Positions 44,257 through 56,464 of a stretch of DNA of 64,000 nt are shown in pieces. The notes below the pieces were generated by a model. That model did no database searches, was not told the origin of the DNA, and saw nothing but the letters and a program-made list of their open reading frames with translations. Position numbers and translations under genes: made by a program. Numbering within the stretch: position 1 is the first letter of the stretch; every line of letters begins with the position of its first letter. The stretch comes from Basidiobolus meristosporus CBS 931.73 (lineage: Eukaryota; Basidiobolomycota; Basidiobolomycetes; Basidiobolales; Basidiobolaceae): the NCBI GenBank assembly GCA_002104905.1, contig MCFE01000242.1, positions 53,647 through 117,646 on the forward strand, read 5' to 3'.

Positions 44257-45358
44257 TGCAATTGCTTTGAATTGCTCACATTTGTAATGATCCCGACAAC
44301 CCTTTTTTTTTGCGATCCGAATTGAGCCATCACAAATCAGTGATCATCAAATTTTTGATATAAGTAATATCAAGGTCGTCTCACATTTGAGACAGAACCC
44401 CTATAAATAAACACCCTGCATATATATACGTCATCTGTAATACCAGTGCAGCTATTGGATCTGTTTTGCACCTACACAATTGCTTGCGTGCTAGCTATGA
44501 CACCTTGCCCAATCACTAGGATCAGGGATTTACTTGCTCAATGGGCAAAATGGGATATTTGATGGCAAATCAGGTAGCTTTTTCAGTAGTCAATGAGCCA
44601 ATTGGGGGCTGCCAGCTTCAGGATACTTTTGGACCAATTAACCACTGAGATACCGTCCAATTGGAGTGAGGGTAACCAAAATGGTAAGTATCAGTGTAGT
44701 TTATAGTGTGATACACATTTATTTCCATTTACATTAAAGAAACATATCCAAATACCGGATTTTACCTGCCATTATAGCGGTATCCGATCGCGCACGTGAT
44801 GCAAGCATTACGAGTTGGCGCAATCATCCGCGCCAACCTCATCGTGTCAGATTGTGCCATAGTGTGCAAGATTGTCCCGCATAGTGCGAAATCGTCCAAG
44901 AACAATCCTGCCTTCTGGTAGCTATAATATCGCGCTGTGGTGGTGTATAAGTCCAAGGGAGAGATACGTCCAACACTTCTCAAGTGTTTTGTGTGTGGGG
45001 TGTTCACTGGGTGCAATAACCTCTGGCAAAAGCTTGCTAGGAATACTTGGGTTCTGTCTCTAATCTAATGTGAAGGGGAATAAAGCCACAAGCTTGTCAA
45101 GGGAAAACTATTGAGCTACAATCCCCAACTTAGTTGGCGTCTTAACAAAAGTATGTGCTGGGTTCAGCGTCCTTTGAGATGACAATGTACTAAAGCTTCC
45201 AAAGTCAAAACAACTGTAAACTCCACCAGCAGGGACTTGATAAGAATGCAGCTTTGGTCAATAGTTACAAAGACAGAAAAGTATCTTTGCCTGTACAAGA
45301 ACAAACTTGGGAAAGAATCAAATATAATAAAAGATACCTACTCTGAGTATTCCTCACA
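44257..45358. other. Non-coding interior of the Harbinger element
   Basis: No supported gene. Around 44770-44900 are repeats of GCGC/GTGC words (GTGCCATAGTGTGC, CATAGTGCG) that echo the left terminal block, possibly subterminal binding sites or an older element end. Confidence 0.35.
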
Positions 45359-46006
45359 AGTAGTGCCTCCAAGGTCAGTTGGCTGTCAGCGCGGTTTCCT
45401 GGGAGTGTCCTGTGGTCTAGGGTTGGAAGTTCAGGTAGCAGCAGGTAGCAGTGATCACACTAATCAACAAGTCGGTATATTGATAAAAGGGATGATGATT
45501 TATTGTTGAGGGATAGCCTCCCTTATATACTTTTCTCACTGGCTAAGTGATTACTAATCAAGGTGTTCCAGAAGGTTCCGGAGATCAATAGAAATCTTAA
45601 TGACATCAGAATGACCTAAGAATGTTCTAAGTAGGTGCCGGAAGGTTCTAAGAGGCACAGCACATCCAACCAATCAGGAATCAGTATTCTGAAACCTGTG
45701 TAACATGGGGATACCATATATGGTATGGAAATGGCTAGGGATGGTGACACGGGCTGATCATGTGTCACGGGTACTGGCGCGGGTACTTGCCTAATATAGA
45801 AGTACTTATAGCTAGTAATCTTACATAAAGTGAGGGTTAACTTATGCAATAAGGTAAGCAGGTGTGATAGTCAACCGGCTTATGGGATAGTACTGATTGG
45901 GTAAGACAAATGGGATAAAACTAAAATAAGTGTAGTAGAGATATAGGGAAGTAGAAAATAAGGGAATGAGCACATCTGTCAGTGGGTGTCACTGTCACCC
46001 CACTAC
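45359..46006 (-). repeat. Possible LTR-like insertion inside the Harbinger element
   Basis: Read on the minus strand it begins TGTAGTGGGG, has a TATATAAG box (about 45526) and an AATAAA signal (about 45501), and ends near GGCACTAC, giving imperfect short inverted ends. No target duplication found. Boundaries uncertain. Confidence 0.3.
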
Positions 46007-46076
46007 AGCGCCCAATCGTTCTTTGCAACTGCGGATTGCGCCGCGCGCCCTGGCACGGTACGATGGAACAAGTCTA

Positions 46077-47880
46077 TTGGATGGTAACAAAAATTTGATC
46101 TCAAGTCCACCAATTGTCAGGATTAAATCCAAGAAAAACAATGAAAACTTTTTACTCCAGAGGGCTATAAAACTATGGTTCAGCCTGCATCAGTGCCCAG
46201 GATTATCCCTCAACTGATCATTCCAGTATCAAATGCCAGGAGATCCAATTGGACATGAAATAGCCGAAGTTACTATATCAATGAGTGTAAAAACTTAGCA
46301 TATGCCTATTTAGTCCATATTGATGGACCCCAGACTGAAAAAGAGGCCTCAAGTAGCCCTAGATAAAGTTTGGAGATCTGCAATGACTGAGGAATATCAG
46401 GCCCTGATGGAAAATCAAACCTGAGACTTAGTCAAATTACCAATTAACCAAAAGTCAATTGGATGCAGACGGGTCTTTAAGACAAAATACAAGGCTGATG
46501 GTACATTTGAAAGATACAAAGCAAGACTTGTGGCCAAAGGATATTTGCAAACAAAAGGACATGACTAAACTGAGACCTTTGCACCAGTAGCCATGTTTAA
46601 TTCCATCAGATAGATTTTTGCTCTTGCAGCCAAATATAAGTATCTTATACATCAAATGTATGTAAAAACTGCACTTTTGAATGGAGAACTTAGTGGGGAT
46701 GTGTATATGAGTCAGCCTGTTGGGTAAGCTGACCAAGATAACCCATATTGGGACTGCAAGCTTGAAAAACTTCTGTATAGTCTCAAACAATCACTAAGAG
46801 CCTACAGTTGCAAGATGGATTATTATTTGAAATCTTTGAGTTTCAAAAGGAGAAATGCTGACCAGAGTATATACTATGAGCCAGATAAAGCAAATCCAGT
46901 TCTATTGGTCTAAATGTGGATGATCTTATTATAGCCACCAACAGCTTAGAAACATTGGAACAGTCTAAATCCAGTCTACTAAAGAGTTCAAGATATCCAA
47001 TCTAGGAGAACTCAGTTACTACCTAGGGATAGGGTTCTCCATTGACAGAAATACTCAGGCTATCACTCAAAGCCAATCCAAGTATAATCAAGATATACTA
47101 AAGAAGTACCAAATGGAAGACTGAGAACTGGCAGCTACCCCAATGGAAACAAACCTTAACTTGGTCAAAACTCAACCAAATCAAGGGAGCTTGGTGCCAT
47201 AAGAAAGCTCTGAGTTTCCTTATCAATCCATGGTTGACAATCTGATGCACATTATGCTTGGAACACATCCAGTTATTGCATATTTGGTGGGAGTTGTTAG
47301 CCAGCATAATCAGAACTATGGATATGATCATATTGCAGCAGTTAAGCGGATTTTTAGATTCCTAAAAAAAACTGCTGATATCTGCTTAAGATACACTTAT
47401 AAGGACTTAGAACAGCATCTTGAGGGATACTCTGATGCTGGCTGGGAACAAAATATAGAAGAAAGAAGATCCACTACAGGATATACCTTTCTTTACTGTC
47501 AAGGAGCAATTTCATGTAAATCAAGAACGCAACCAATTGTAGGACTTTCCACCACAGAGGCAGAGTATATGGCAGCCAGTGAAGCTACAAGGTTAAGTGA
47601 GTTTTGCACAGACTGAGGCCTATGTCAAAAAATGCTTATCACTTTATTTTAAGATAATCAAGAATGTATACTATTGGATAGAAATCCAACTTTTCATACT
47701 GAAGCTCAGCACATAGATTTTAGACATCATTTCATATGTGAAGCTCTAGAGAATAACTCAGCTATCTTAGTTTACTGTCCTTTGGATGAAATGATTGCAG
47801 ACATATTTACCAAAACGTTAGCTAGAGACAAGTTTAAATATCTTGGGCTAAAACTAGGACTAGTCAGTATGAACATTTAG
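46077..47880 (+). pseudogene. copia-A2 3' pol (decayed)
   Basis: Continues the alignment with copia-A1 from the integrase C-terminus through RT and RNase H (ERRSTTGYTFLYCQGAI, LSTTEAEYMAASEA). The RT is full of stops. Confidence 0.85.
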
Positions 47881-47890
47881 CTTAGTGGGG

Positions 47891-47921
47891 GTGATGTAAA
47901 GGTTAATAATTCCACCTAAAT
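47891..47921 (+). repeat. Stub of the copia-A2 right LTR
   Basis: TGATGTAAAGG...CCACCTAAATT matches the first 31 bp of the copia-A LTR, then changes abruptly to copia-B sequence. Confidence 0.75.
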
Positions 47922-48586
47922 TGTTTGCTATATGAGCATCCCTTACAGACACTCAATTTGATTGGAGTTGAGTAATTTAGGCTGAAAACAAGCTCATTTC
48001 TCATCAATTGGCTTGTTTTCTGTTCCCCAATGAGTCCTAGCCTCCTATGCCATGTCTCCCAGTTAGTTTCATCAGTTTCAGCAATGTTGGCATGCTTAGG
48101 TACAATGCTATTGCATTGTAACTTGTATAAATTGTGATATCTGATTCCCAAAGCTAATTGTTGTTTGCTAGTAGAAGTCATCTTGAGAAAATGTTAAGGC
48201 AATTAGGACTCATAACTTGTTGCAATTTAAGAAGTGATTGGATATAAAGAACCTATCAAGATGTAGTGATAATAGTTGAACTGTTGTTTATTCACACCAA
48301 GGATCAGTATTTATACCTTTGTAGAAGTAATACAGCTGCAGAACTAAGTATGGAGGGCTTCCTAATACTGAGGAGCATTCTATAACAGTTTCACGGTTAG
48401 TACATAATGTCTGATAAAAAGTGTTAATTTGATCTTCTCTATAGGGGAATAATTGTAGGATCATAGATGTGAAGAAACTGGCAAAGTTGGGGCTGCAAAT
48501 AAGTCCTACAGTGATCAAGATTAGTCTGGAACTGTTAAGTGAATTTTTAGCTGCTGAATGATACCAAATAGTTGAGTATCTTGACA
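47922..48586 (-). mobile_element. copia-B fragment: 5' LTR and a pol piece (minus strand)
   Basis: The LTR occupies 48218-48586 (369 bp). On the minus strand it is followed by AGTTATGAGTCC (48206-48217), two mismatches from the copia-A primer-binding site. A GAG-pre-integrase-like segment comes next: TWHRRLGLIGEQKTSQLM, SVCKGCSYSKQ (47903-48181). Most of the interior is deleted. Confidence 0.7.
48218..48586 (-). repeat. copia-B LTR, copy 1
   Basis: TGTTGCAATTTAAGAAG...TTGACA. On the minus strand it has GGTATAAATACTG (TATA box). Related copies lie at 50590, 53698 and 60690. Confidence 0.75.
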
Positions 48587-48906
48587 GGTGGTGGTAATAC
48601 TTAGCAGTCACTTGTTAGTCCTAAACCAAAGGTACTGCTTCTGCAACATTCTCATTTTCCTAAGCATTATGGTCAGCATGCAGCTCAACAAATATTCTCA
48701 ATTGCCTACTGGATTGAATGCCAGAGGAGTCTGTATTATTACCTTCAGAGGGCACACTGTCAACATTGCATGTTTTGCATGCGACCCTACTTGTTGCACT
48801 GAATGTTATTACAAGCAGATATCCAATCAATCTTCTGCTGTTGTAAGTGATGGCATATGGTGTGGAAACAGACAACTTTGCTTTATTTCTTGGAAGCATA
48901 TACATG
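48587..48906. mobile_element. Tnp2 transposon unit C, left piece (accessory gene start and spacer)
   Basis: Aligns with unit B from about 37816 to 38130 (accessory gene N-terminus, then spacer). Joins directly to the gypsy element at 48907 and resumes at 53474. Confidence 0.7.
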
Positions 48907-49102
48907 TGTTGCAAGTCTTGATATAAGAGTTGTGGAGAAATAGAGAGCTTAGCTGGCATCACATTCACTAAAACTCAAACTGATCTTTTTTGAAGTTTCA
49001 GCAGCTCCTTATATACACTTTACTAGATCAGTTGCTGACTAATTGTATTTCCTGGTGTAGTTTGTGGCTGATGACTCATCTATTTGCATCAACATCACCC
49101 AA

Positions 49103-52100
49103 TTAGATCCTAAGTAGTGCTTTGTCTATATACTCATCCCTACTACTGATAGCTCCATTTGCATACTTGGTCAGCATTTTTCCAAACAATCCATTAAACT
49201 GCGTAGTGACTACATTAGTACTGTGGTGATGTGTGGAGGATTTCAAGTGTTTGATTTGCTGCATTTCCAGGTATGCTTCAAATGTCTTTGCCATATAGTT
49301 TGCTCTGATATTGGATAAAATCTCTACAGCCCAATCAAACTTCATGAGGAACTCATGATTGATGAAACTTGCAGCTACTTACTCACAGGCTACAGGTGTA
49401 GCTTTAGCCGCTGGCCATTTAGTGGCATGATCAATTACTATTTGGATCCAACAGTTGCATTTCCTGGTGGTTGGCAGTCTTCCAAAATGTCAATTCCCCA
49501 TCTCTCAAATGGTCTCATAGACTCCAAGGGAAAGTGTTCAGCAATTCTCTGTAGTTGGCCTTGGTTGATTTGACAATTTGGGCATGTTTTCACTAGCTTC
49601 TCAATTTCTTGTCTCATTCTGGGCCAACATGCTCTGGCTTTCATAAGGCTATAGGTTCCTTCAATTGCAAGATGCGCATATTCATTGAGTAGTGTATGTA
49701 TTAAGTCCAGGCAAGCAACATAAGGGCAATTGGCAATAGGGCTTCCATGAACAAAGTGGTAGAGTGCTCCATCCTGTACTACAAATTTACCAGCTTTGTC
49801 TCAAATTAACTTTTTGATCTCCTTATCCATGTCATTAGGAAATGGGTCCCCTAAGTACTTTGGCAATAAGCTAGGCCATTCTGATTCATGCACCAAGTTG
49901 AGCAACCTGTTCTAGTCTTGATAAGGCATTAGCAACCTTGTTGTTTTTCCCAGGGCAGTAGAAAATCTCCTAGTCAAATTGCTGAATGTATTCACTCCAT
50001 CTTGTCATTTTTCAGCAGAGCAAGTATACTTGAGTAGGCATGATCAGACTTTACAGTGCACTTGACTCCTTGAATGTAGCATCTCCAGGTCTTCAAGCAG
50101 TGTGTTATGGCAAACATCTCCTTCTAATGCACTAAATAGTTTTACTCTGCGGAGCTCAGTTTCTTGGATTGAATACAACTAGGTAGTCCTTTCCCTCATG
50201 TTCTTGCTCATTACTCCATCAATTGAGTAGTCTGAAGCATCAGTGCACAGAGTTAATTCTTTTCTGAAGTCTGGGATTCATCAGCTTGGCAGCTTAGCAA
50301 TTTCATTCTTGAGCATCTGAAAGGCAGTCTCATGGGCTATTTTCCACTTCATGGTGTTGTCTTACTTGAAAATATCAGTTAAACAGGCTGCAATACTTGT
50401 TAAGGACATGACAAATCTTCAATATTAGGAAACCATTCCAAGGAATGATCTGAGTTCCAATTTCCTGTGGGGCTGCCTCAGATTCTTGATGACTTCAACC
50501 TTGTTGGGGTCTAAGGTCACTCCTGTGCTAGTCACTATGTGTCACAGGTATTTAACATGTTCCTTTAAGAATTTGCACTTTACTTGGTTTGTTGCAATTT
50601 CAGAAGTGATTTGGATTTAAGGGACTTTTCAAGATATAGTGACAATGGTTGAACTGCTGTTTATTCATAAAGAGGATCAGTACTTATACCTTTGTAGAAG
50701 TAATACAGCTATAACAATAAGTACTGAGGGCTTCTTAACATTCAGGAGCTTTCTGTAACAGTTTCATGGTTAATACATAATGTTTGGTAAAATGTGTTAA
50801 TTTGATCTTCACCAGAGGGGAATAATCATAGGATCATAGATGTGCAGAATCTGGCAAAGTTGAGGCTGCAAATAGGTCCTACAGTGACCAAGACTACTAT
50901 AGTGTTGTTAAGTATGTTTTTAGCTGCAGAATGATACCAAATAGTCCAGTAATTCAACATGCTTGACATACAACTTGTTCTCTCTTAGCTTTTTCAAAAC
51001 CTTTTCAATATTCTCCAAGTGCTCCACTTCTGTCTTCCTGTATATCAATATGTCATCTAGGCTGATTACCCCATATTTGTCTAAGTATTTCTGGAAGACA
51101 GTCTGCATCCAGGATATGAATGTTGCAGGGGCATTTGAAAGGTTAAAACTCATGACTAAATACCTGCAATGTCCATATCTGGTCCTAAATGCTGTCTTAG
51201 GGATGACTTCTGGTTTCAACCCAATCTGGTTGTATCCTGACATGAGGTAATCTTGCTGAATATGGTAGCTCCTTTGTGTTGGTCCAAAAGCTTGTCAATT
51301 CAATGTATGGGGTACTTATTATTCACAGTACCTTAGTTGAGGGCTTTATAGTCAATGCACATTGTGAGTGTTCCATCCTTCTTTTTCACAAAAAGTACTG
51401 GTGCTCCCCAAGCTGACTTACTAGGTCTGATATATCCTTGCTCTAGTAACTGATGAAATTGACCCTTCATCTCCCCCCCACTCCAATGGACTCATTCTGT
51501 AAGGTGTCTTACTCATTTCAGGGCTGTCACCTATGTCAATGGCATGATCCATATCACTGACAGAAGGTAGGCTTACAAGTCAATCTGGAAACACTTCTGA
51601 ATGTTCCTTCAAAAGAGTCTGGACTTCTGGGGTGCTGGAGTAGAGGAGTCCTCCTGTAATGCCACCATGAGGTACATATGAGTAGCTTTTTGAAGTGCTC
51701 TACCAAACTGTGTCCTGTTAAGTTCACTTATCTCACACACACTGCAATTGACCAAGCTGATATTCAGTCTGGCAGGTAACAGCTCAAAGGTCTTGTCCTT
51801 CTGGATCTTAGGTGCATGGGTTCTCCAGTTGATTGATGGATTATGACAAAATAGCCATGTTTCTTTCAAGTACAAGGTCAGACCTGCAGTTCCAAGATAT
51901 AGAGGCTTTCAGGTCTTCTTTATAGTCCTTAATATTTATTCTTACTAGTTAAGTAATATGGTTAATTATGTGAAAGTTTCCATCATCTGTTGAGACTGAA
52001 GGTGAATTGGTGATTTCCAGGTTATTTCCAGCTTACAAAGCAAATTGCTCACATGTACTCATGCAATGATCATGAGTCAAACATGATCTTGGTAGGTACT

Positions 52101-52980
52101 CCATTGATTACTTCATTGATGAATATTGGCTTTCCTGAGTTTGAGGCTATTAGGGATAGATATTCTTCTTACATGTGGAAGGTGAATTCTGGGTCCTCTT
52201 CAAGTTCATCCCCCATGTTACTATGCTCAAGGGCTTCAGTTTGGTTGAAGGTTCTTGATGCTGAGGGTAGTACTTTGCAATATGTCCTTGCTGGTGGCAA
52301 TTAATGTTAAGTCCTTACTTCTTACATACTTCTGAGGAGGGGTTCTTCTGCAAAGCATCTATTTCCATTGGCACAGCTTCTACTGTCTTATTTCATAATG
52401 ATTGTAGCCTCTCAGATTAGTCCTTGTGGGATTCCCAGCTCCAAACATAGCCAAGTCATAGTCAATGGCAATCCTGATAGCTTCTTCAATGGTCTGAGGT
52501 CTCCAATAATTCACTTGCTTATAGGTCCTTTCCTTCAGCCCATCAATAAAGTATACAACTTGATCCAAGAGGCCTATTAGTTCAATTTGTCCAAGTAGAC
52601 ATTTAAGCCCACTGATGTATTCTTGAACAATTTGTTTCTGTCTTGGGGCTTTGAGCTTCCTTCTCAGTAATGACTGCTGGTGTGGGGGCTCAACGCATCC
52701 TGAATTCTTGACACAAACTCATCCCAGGTAGAGATAGTAGGCATTCCATCATAGTGGCTGACCTGATCTTGTTGTGGCACCACTATAAAGTTGCATCTGC
52801 TGAGTAAGAAGCTGCATAATGCAACTTGCATTTTGGAGCAATTCCCTCAGCATTGAAAGCTTCTTCAATCTGGAAAAGCCATGTTCCCAGGCTTTCATTG
52901 ACACTACCCTGGTACTAGTAGACCTTCACACAAAAGTGGCTCTTGATAGGGCTTGCTGATTCTTGGCCATGATGGCCATT
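49103..52980 (-). pseudogene. Gypsy G1 gag-pol (decayed)
   Basis: In minus order: gag piece with YFIDGLKERTYKQVNYWRP (52380-52568), protease region (about 51600-52300), RT with MSGYNQIGLKPEVIPKTAFR and the YxDD equivalent ISLDDILIY (51243-50990), RNase H (about 50300-50000), integrase zinc finger and core start CWPRMRQEIEKLVKTCPNC ... RWGIDILED (49644-49438) and a later integrase piece (49345-49103). Many stops and frameshifts. Confidence 0.8.
50590..50959. repeat. copia-B solo LTR, copy 2
   Basis: 370 bp, TGTTGCAATTT...TTCAACA, inside the gypsy G1 RT. Flanks TGGTT and TGCTT match at 4 of 5 bases. Confidence 0.8.
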
Positions 52981-53105
52981 CCTTGTTGCTATTGGCTAAG
53001 GATCTGTAGTAGCTGTTGCATTTGGACCAGGATTTGCCGCACAGCATTCTTCCATTCTTGATCTTCTGACATCTTGGGGAGGCTTCTGGTTATTGCTGCT
53101 GCCAA

Positions 53106-53473
53106 TGTTACAAGTCTTTATAGAAGAGCTGTAGAGGAATAGGGAGTTTAACTAGTAATGCATTCACTAAAACTTGACATCAACTTTATTGAGGTTCCAG
53201 CAGCTTCTCATATACATTTTGCCAGATAAGTTGCTGACTAATTGTACTTCCTAATGTGGGTTGTTGGTGATGACTCATTTGATTGCATCCTCCTCACCCA
53301 ATTAGTCCTACTTAATATATCTATTTCTGTATGTTAAAGATCTGCTGACTCATCTGCTGACTAATACTATTGAACTGATAGATAACATTGATACACTGTT
53401 AGGCTAAACATAAGATTAATTAATTTGACTAAAAACCGATCTAACTTGAGCATCCAAGCAGTAGATCATAACA
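53106..53473 (-). repeat. 5' LTR of gypsy G1
   Basis: 368 bp, TGTTACAAGTCTT...GATCATAACA. On the minus strand it has CAATAAAG near its middle. The neighbouring minus-strand sequence TGGCAGCAGC is the primer-binding site; the homologous site at 59405-59416 reads TGGTAGCGGC, as expected for the initiator tRNA-Met 3' end. Confidence 0.8.
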
Positions 53474-53697
53474 CATGGAAGTGAGTCAAACTAAAAAAGA
53501 TATAGAATTACATATACATTTGTATATGGTGTTACAACAACACTAGTAATGCTTACTCTGGCAGGTCATGATTGAGTCTTTCATTTATGTATGTGCAATG
53601 TCACAAATACCTCAATATCTTAAACTCACATAAGTATTTACAAAAGAACTACATAATAGCATTATGTTGCTGAGTATCAAACTGTTTGCCCCAGGAC
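53474..53697. mobile_element. Tnp2 transposon unit C, spacer continuation
   Basis: Resumes unit C after gypsy G1. Aligns with 38130-38355 and ends at the transposase start, where a copia-B LTR is inserted. Confidence 0.7.
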
Positions 53698-54044
53698 TGT
53701 TGCAATTTAAGAAGTGATTTTGATATAAGGAACTTATCAAGAAGGAGTGATATTAGTTGAACTGTTGTTTATTAATAAAGAAGCTCAGAATTTATGCCTT
53801 TGTGAAAGTTATACAGCTGTAACAGGATTTCTCAAGATTCAGGAGCATTCTGTAACAATTTCAGGGTGAGTACATAATGTTTAGTAATAGTGCTAATTTG
53901 ATCCTGACTGAAAGCAAATAATCATAAGACCATAAATCTGAAGAAAGTGGCAAAGTTAGAACTGTATATTAGTTTCACAGTGACCAAGACTGTTAAGTAA
54001 ATTTTTAGCTGCTGAATGATACCCAATAGTCCAATATTTTGATA
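53698..54044. repeat. copia-B solo LTR, copy 3
   Basis: 347 bp, TGTTGCAATTT...TTGATA, with a perfect 5-bp duplication AGGAC on both sides (53693-53697 and 54045-54049). Confidence 0.85.
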
Positions 54045-54720
54045 AGGACAAGACTAGTGTGTGGAAAATATTGGGCCATGCTTCACCTTCTGGAAGCTTC
54101 CTGTGGAGCAGGTGTGTGGGGAGAGAGAAAGACAAGTCAAGTTGCAGATACTATCATATCCCAATATCATCAAGAAAAATCCCTTTAAGTCTGTCATGGA
54201 TGTGATGAGTTGACACATGGAGGACAGCCAGGAAGAGGTGGAAAATACTGAGGACAGATGTACACATGGAGACACCTATGCCAATTGGCATTGAGAAACT
54301 AAGCAGCCCCAATGAATGGGTAGTTAGCTAAATACTGCAAAGTTTGGTTGGGTGTAATAAGCAGCTATTCATATCTGGGACAACTTTACCAAAGTATGCC
54401 AGGTTTCTCCTGGCCATTGCCAGCTTCTATACCATTCATTGTGTAATTCACACAAATGAGAACCAGAGAGCACCTATCAGGGGGTTAGAATCCCGCAGGG
54501 AAAAGGAATAGACTGGTTTAATACCAAGAGGTTCTTTGAGTATGGTCAAGAGGTAATCATGGCAAAAGTGATGGCAACCAAGCATTTGTTTCCTAGATGT
54601 ATATGTGACTAGCAATACAAGGCATATGGTAACTTTGCAAACATCACACTAAAAAGCCATAAAGCTGAAATGATAGAAGTGTGTCAATTGCCCAAACTCC
54701 ATCACATTTTTAACTTGAAC
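54045..54720 (+). pseudogene. Tnp2 transposase, unit C: start and 3' part with the middle deleted
   Basis: After about 12 bp matching the gene start it jumps to sequence homologous to 35085-35670 of unit A. About 1.7 kb of the middle is missing. Confidence 0.65.
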
Positions 54721-55729
54721 TGGCAGTAAAATTAGCCAAATGCTGTTGTGACCCTCTCATAGACTTTGGTAGATGGTGATTAATTCCAAGCTGCTGGTAT
54801 TATAATGGTGTATCAGCAGGATCCAATGGTGTATTCAGACTGGATCTACTCATGGAACCATACTATTTTTTAAAGGGAAAGCTGCAGCTCTCACCAGTTA
54901 TGGTCATTAGCCTAGAGCAGCCAGAGTCCCATAAAAGCCAAGAAGATTAAGCAGTAAGAAAACAGCTGTAGTTTCAACCCTATGAGAGGTAATTGTGAAG
55001 ATCATGCCCAAAGGCTATCACAAAGCTTAAACCCTGTATTCAGTAGTTCTTATGCAGTTGGGACACAACACAAAGTATGTTTAGAAAAAATGCACCCAAT
55101 ATTTAACAAATAACTTGGCCATCTTTTTCATCTGAGCAATACATTAGTGTCTTGTTATTGGTCTCTCAATTTCCTTCACTCACTGACCCAAGAAACTCAC
55201 TCACCTTCAAGGTTTTGTATGATGATTGGCTATTGGTGCTTTTTCACACCACCCACTTCCTAACCCAAATGTTGCTCTTACTTTTCATTCACTCAAATAG
55301 GGTTATTTCCTTTCAATCTTCAGTTGTAACTTGATTTCTGATTGAATTGATCTATAAAAGTACCTATAGACAAAACTAAAATCAACCTCAACTTCACACT
55401 TGAAATTAATGCCACTATAATCCACCATTCAATAAGTATCTCTTCTATAAAACCCATTTCCCATGACTTTGACAGGAACCCATGCTTTACACTGTTGTTC
55501 ACTCACTGGTTCCCACACATTTTGGTATTCAGCTGGTGCACCAATATCTAGTGCCTCATCATCTTATTTTTCAAATGTATAAATTGATTTATTTTGATTG
55601 AAGCTTCATTTGTAACTCAATTGTTAATTGAATTGATCAATACAAGTCCCACTCAACACTAAAATTATGCTCAGCCCCATGCTCTAAAAGTAACCCCCTC
55701 AGAATCCTTTTTTTATTAAGTACTTCAGC
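54721..55729. other. Convergent junction between units C and D, with a duplicated segment
   Basis: The stretch AATTCCAAGCTGCTGGTATTA (54782-54802) also lies at the A/B junction (36144). A segment of about 285 bp is repeated: 55320-55570 resembles 55606-55855, including the accessory gene 3' end. Confidence 0.55.
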
Positions 55730-56460
55730 TGTCACATGCTTTCTCCATGAATTTGGCAGCAACCCTCTAGCTTAATGCCCTGTTCATTCACTGGTTCCCA
55801 TACATCCCAGCCTTCAGCCAGCTCTGCAATGTCTAACACCTCATTTGTCAGTCTTTTCAATAAATCCTTCCAATGTTTAAGTATACTTTCTCTAGCACTG
55901 CCCCTGAAGCAGTGCTGCAACCTCTTGGTGTGCCTATAAATGTTCCAAACCTCACTGTAAGCATTGTGATGGTTTTTGAGTTCTTGGCATTGTTACTTTG
56001 CCTGTCAAAAGGATCTCCACTCTGTCTACAATGATGGATGTGGAGGCAGTGCTAGGCTGATTGCTTTCTCTGCAAAACCATCTACCTCACTGGAATGTAG
56101 CTCAACTTGCTGTGCTTTTGATTCTTTGGAAAATAGCTTTGGTCTTGTTGGCAATTGTTTTTGCTATAATGAGATTCAGCCAGCTCTGAGCAATGTGGTT
56201 GAATAGTGAAAACTGGAGCTTTTTTGTATGGTTCCCTGTGACTGGCTTAAGTGGTCCTTTTCTCTTCACCCTTATCTTCAAACCACTGGGTCCTTAACTG
56301 CTACTTTGAATGAGTTCTTCTTGTTTTGTACACTGTTTTCTCCATGATAAATGTGGCACATGTGGATCTGTGTTTGACTGTTTGTACCTTGCTGGCACTC
56401 TCTGGGCAACATGATGTTTGTTTGCTGCTTGTTCTGCACTTTTAGCCCTGATTGTAGTAG
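55730..56460 (-). pseudogene. Accessory gene of the Tnp2 transposon, unit D (fragment)
   Basis: Similar to 36230-36880 of unit B (EHTKR-like C-terminal helix, LA(E/M)LAE...DVWEP). The N-terminal half and the divergent spacer are deleted, so it abuts the transposase fragment. Confidence 0.6.
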
Positions 56461-56464
56461 GCTC

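Larger units (their letters stand above)
41587..46076. mobile_element. PIF/Harbinger-type DNA transposon inside copia-A2
   Basis: About 4490 bp, bounded by 12-bp perfect inverted ends TAGACTTGTTCC / GGAACAAGTCTA that continue imperfectly to GTGCCA. Both flanks match adjoining copia-A1 pol sequence (A1 positions ~30135-30160). Right-flank ATTGGA resembles left-flank ATTAGA, so a short target duplication is likely, but its length is unclear. It carries an intact DDE transposase (minus) and a divergent second gene (plus). A subterminal block at 41600-41670 repeats ATAGTGCC in both orientations. Confidence 0.8.
39106..47921 (+). mobile_element. copia-A2 retrotransposon, split by a Harbinger transposon
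   Basis: Left LTR 39106-39437, decayed gag/pol 39444-41586, Harbinger insertion 41587-46076, rest of pol 46077-47880, and only the first ~31 bp of the right LTR (47891-47921). The segments align with copia-A1 throughout. The PBS GGTTATGAGCCC is again present (39438-39449). Confidence 0.88.
48907..53473 (-). mobile_element. Ty3/gypsy retrotransposon G1 (minus strand)
   Basis: Inserted into the spacer of unit C with CATG on both sides (48903-48906 and 53474-53477). The 5' LTR is 53106-53473. The 3' LTR is truncated to about 48907-49118 by a deletion into integrase. A copia-B solo LTR (50590-50959) interrupts RT. Total 4567 bp. Confidence 0.85.

Noticed and set aside
45237-45509. Plus-strand frame of 90 codons inside the Harbinger element
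   Set aside because: No motif; overlaps an LTR-like segment on the other strand.
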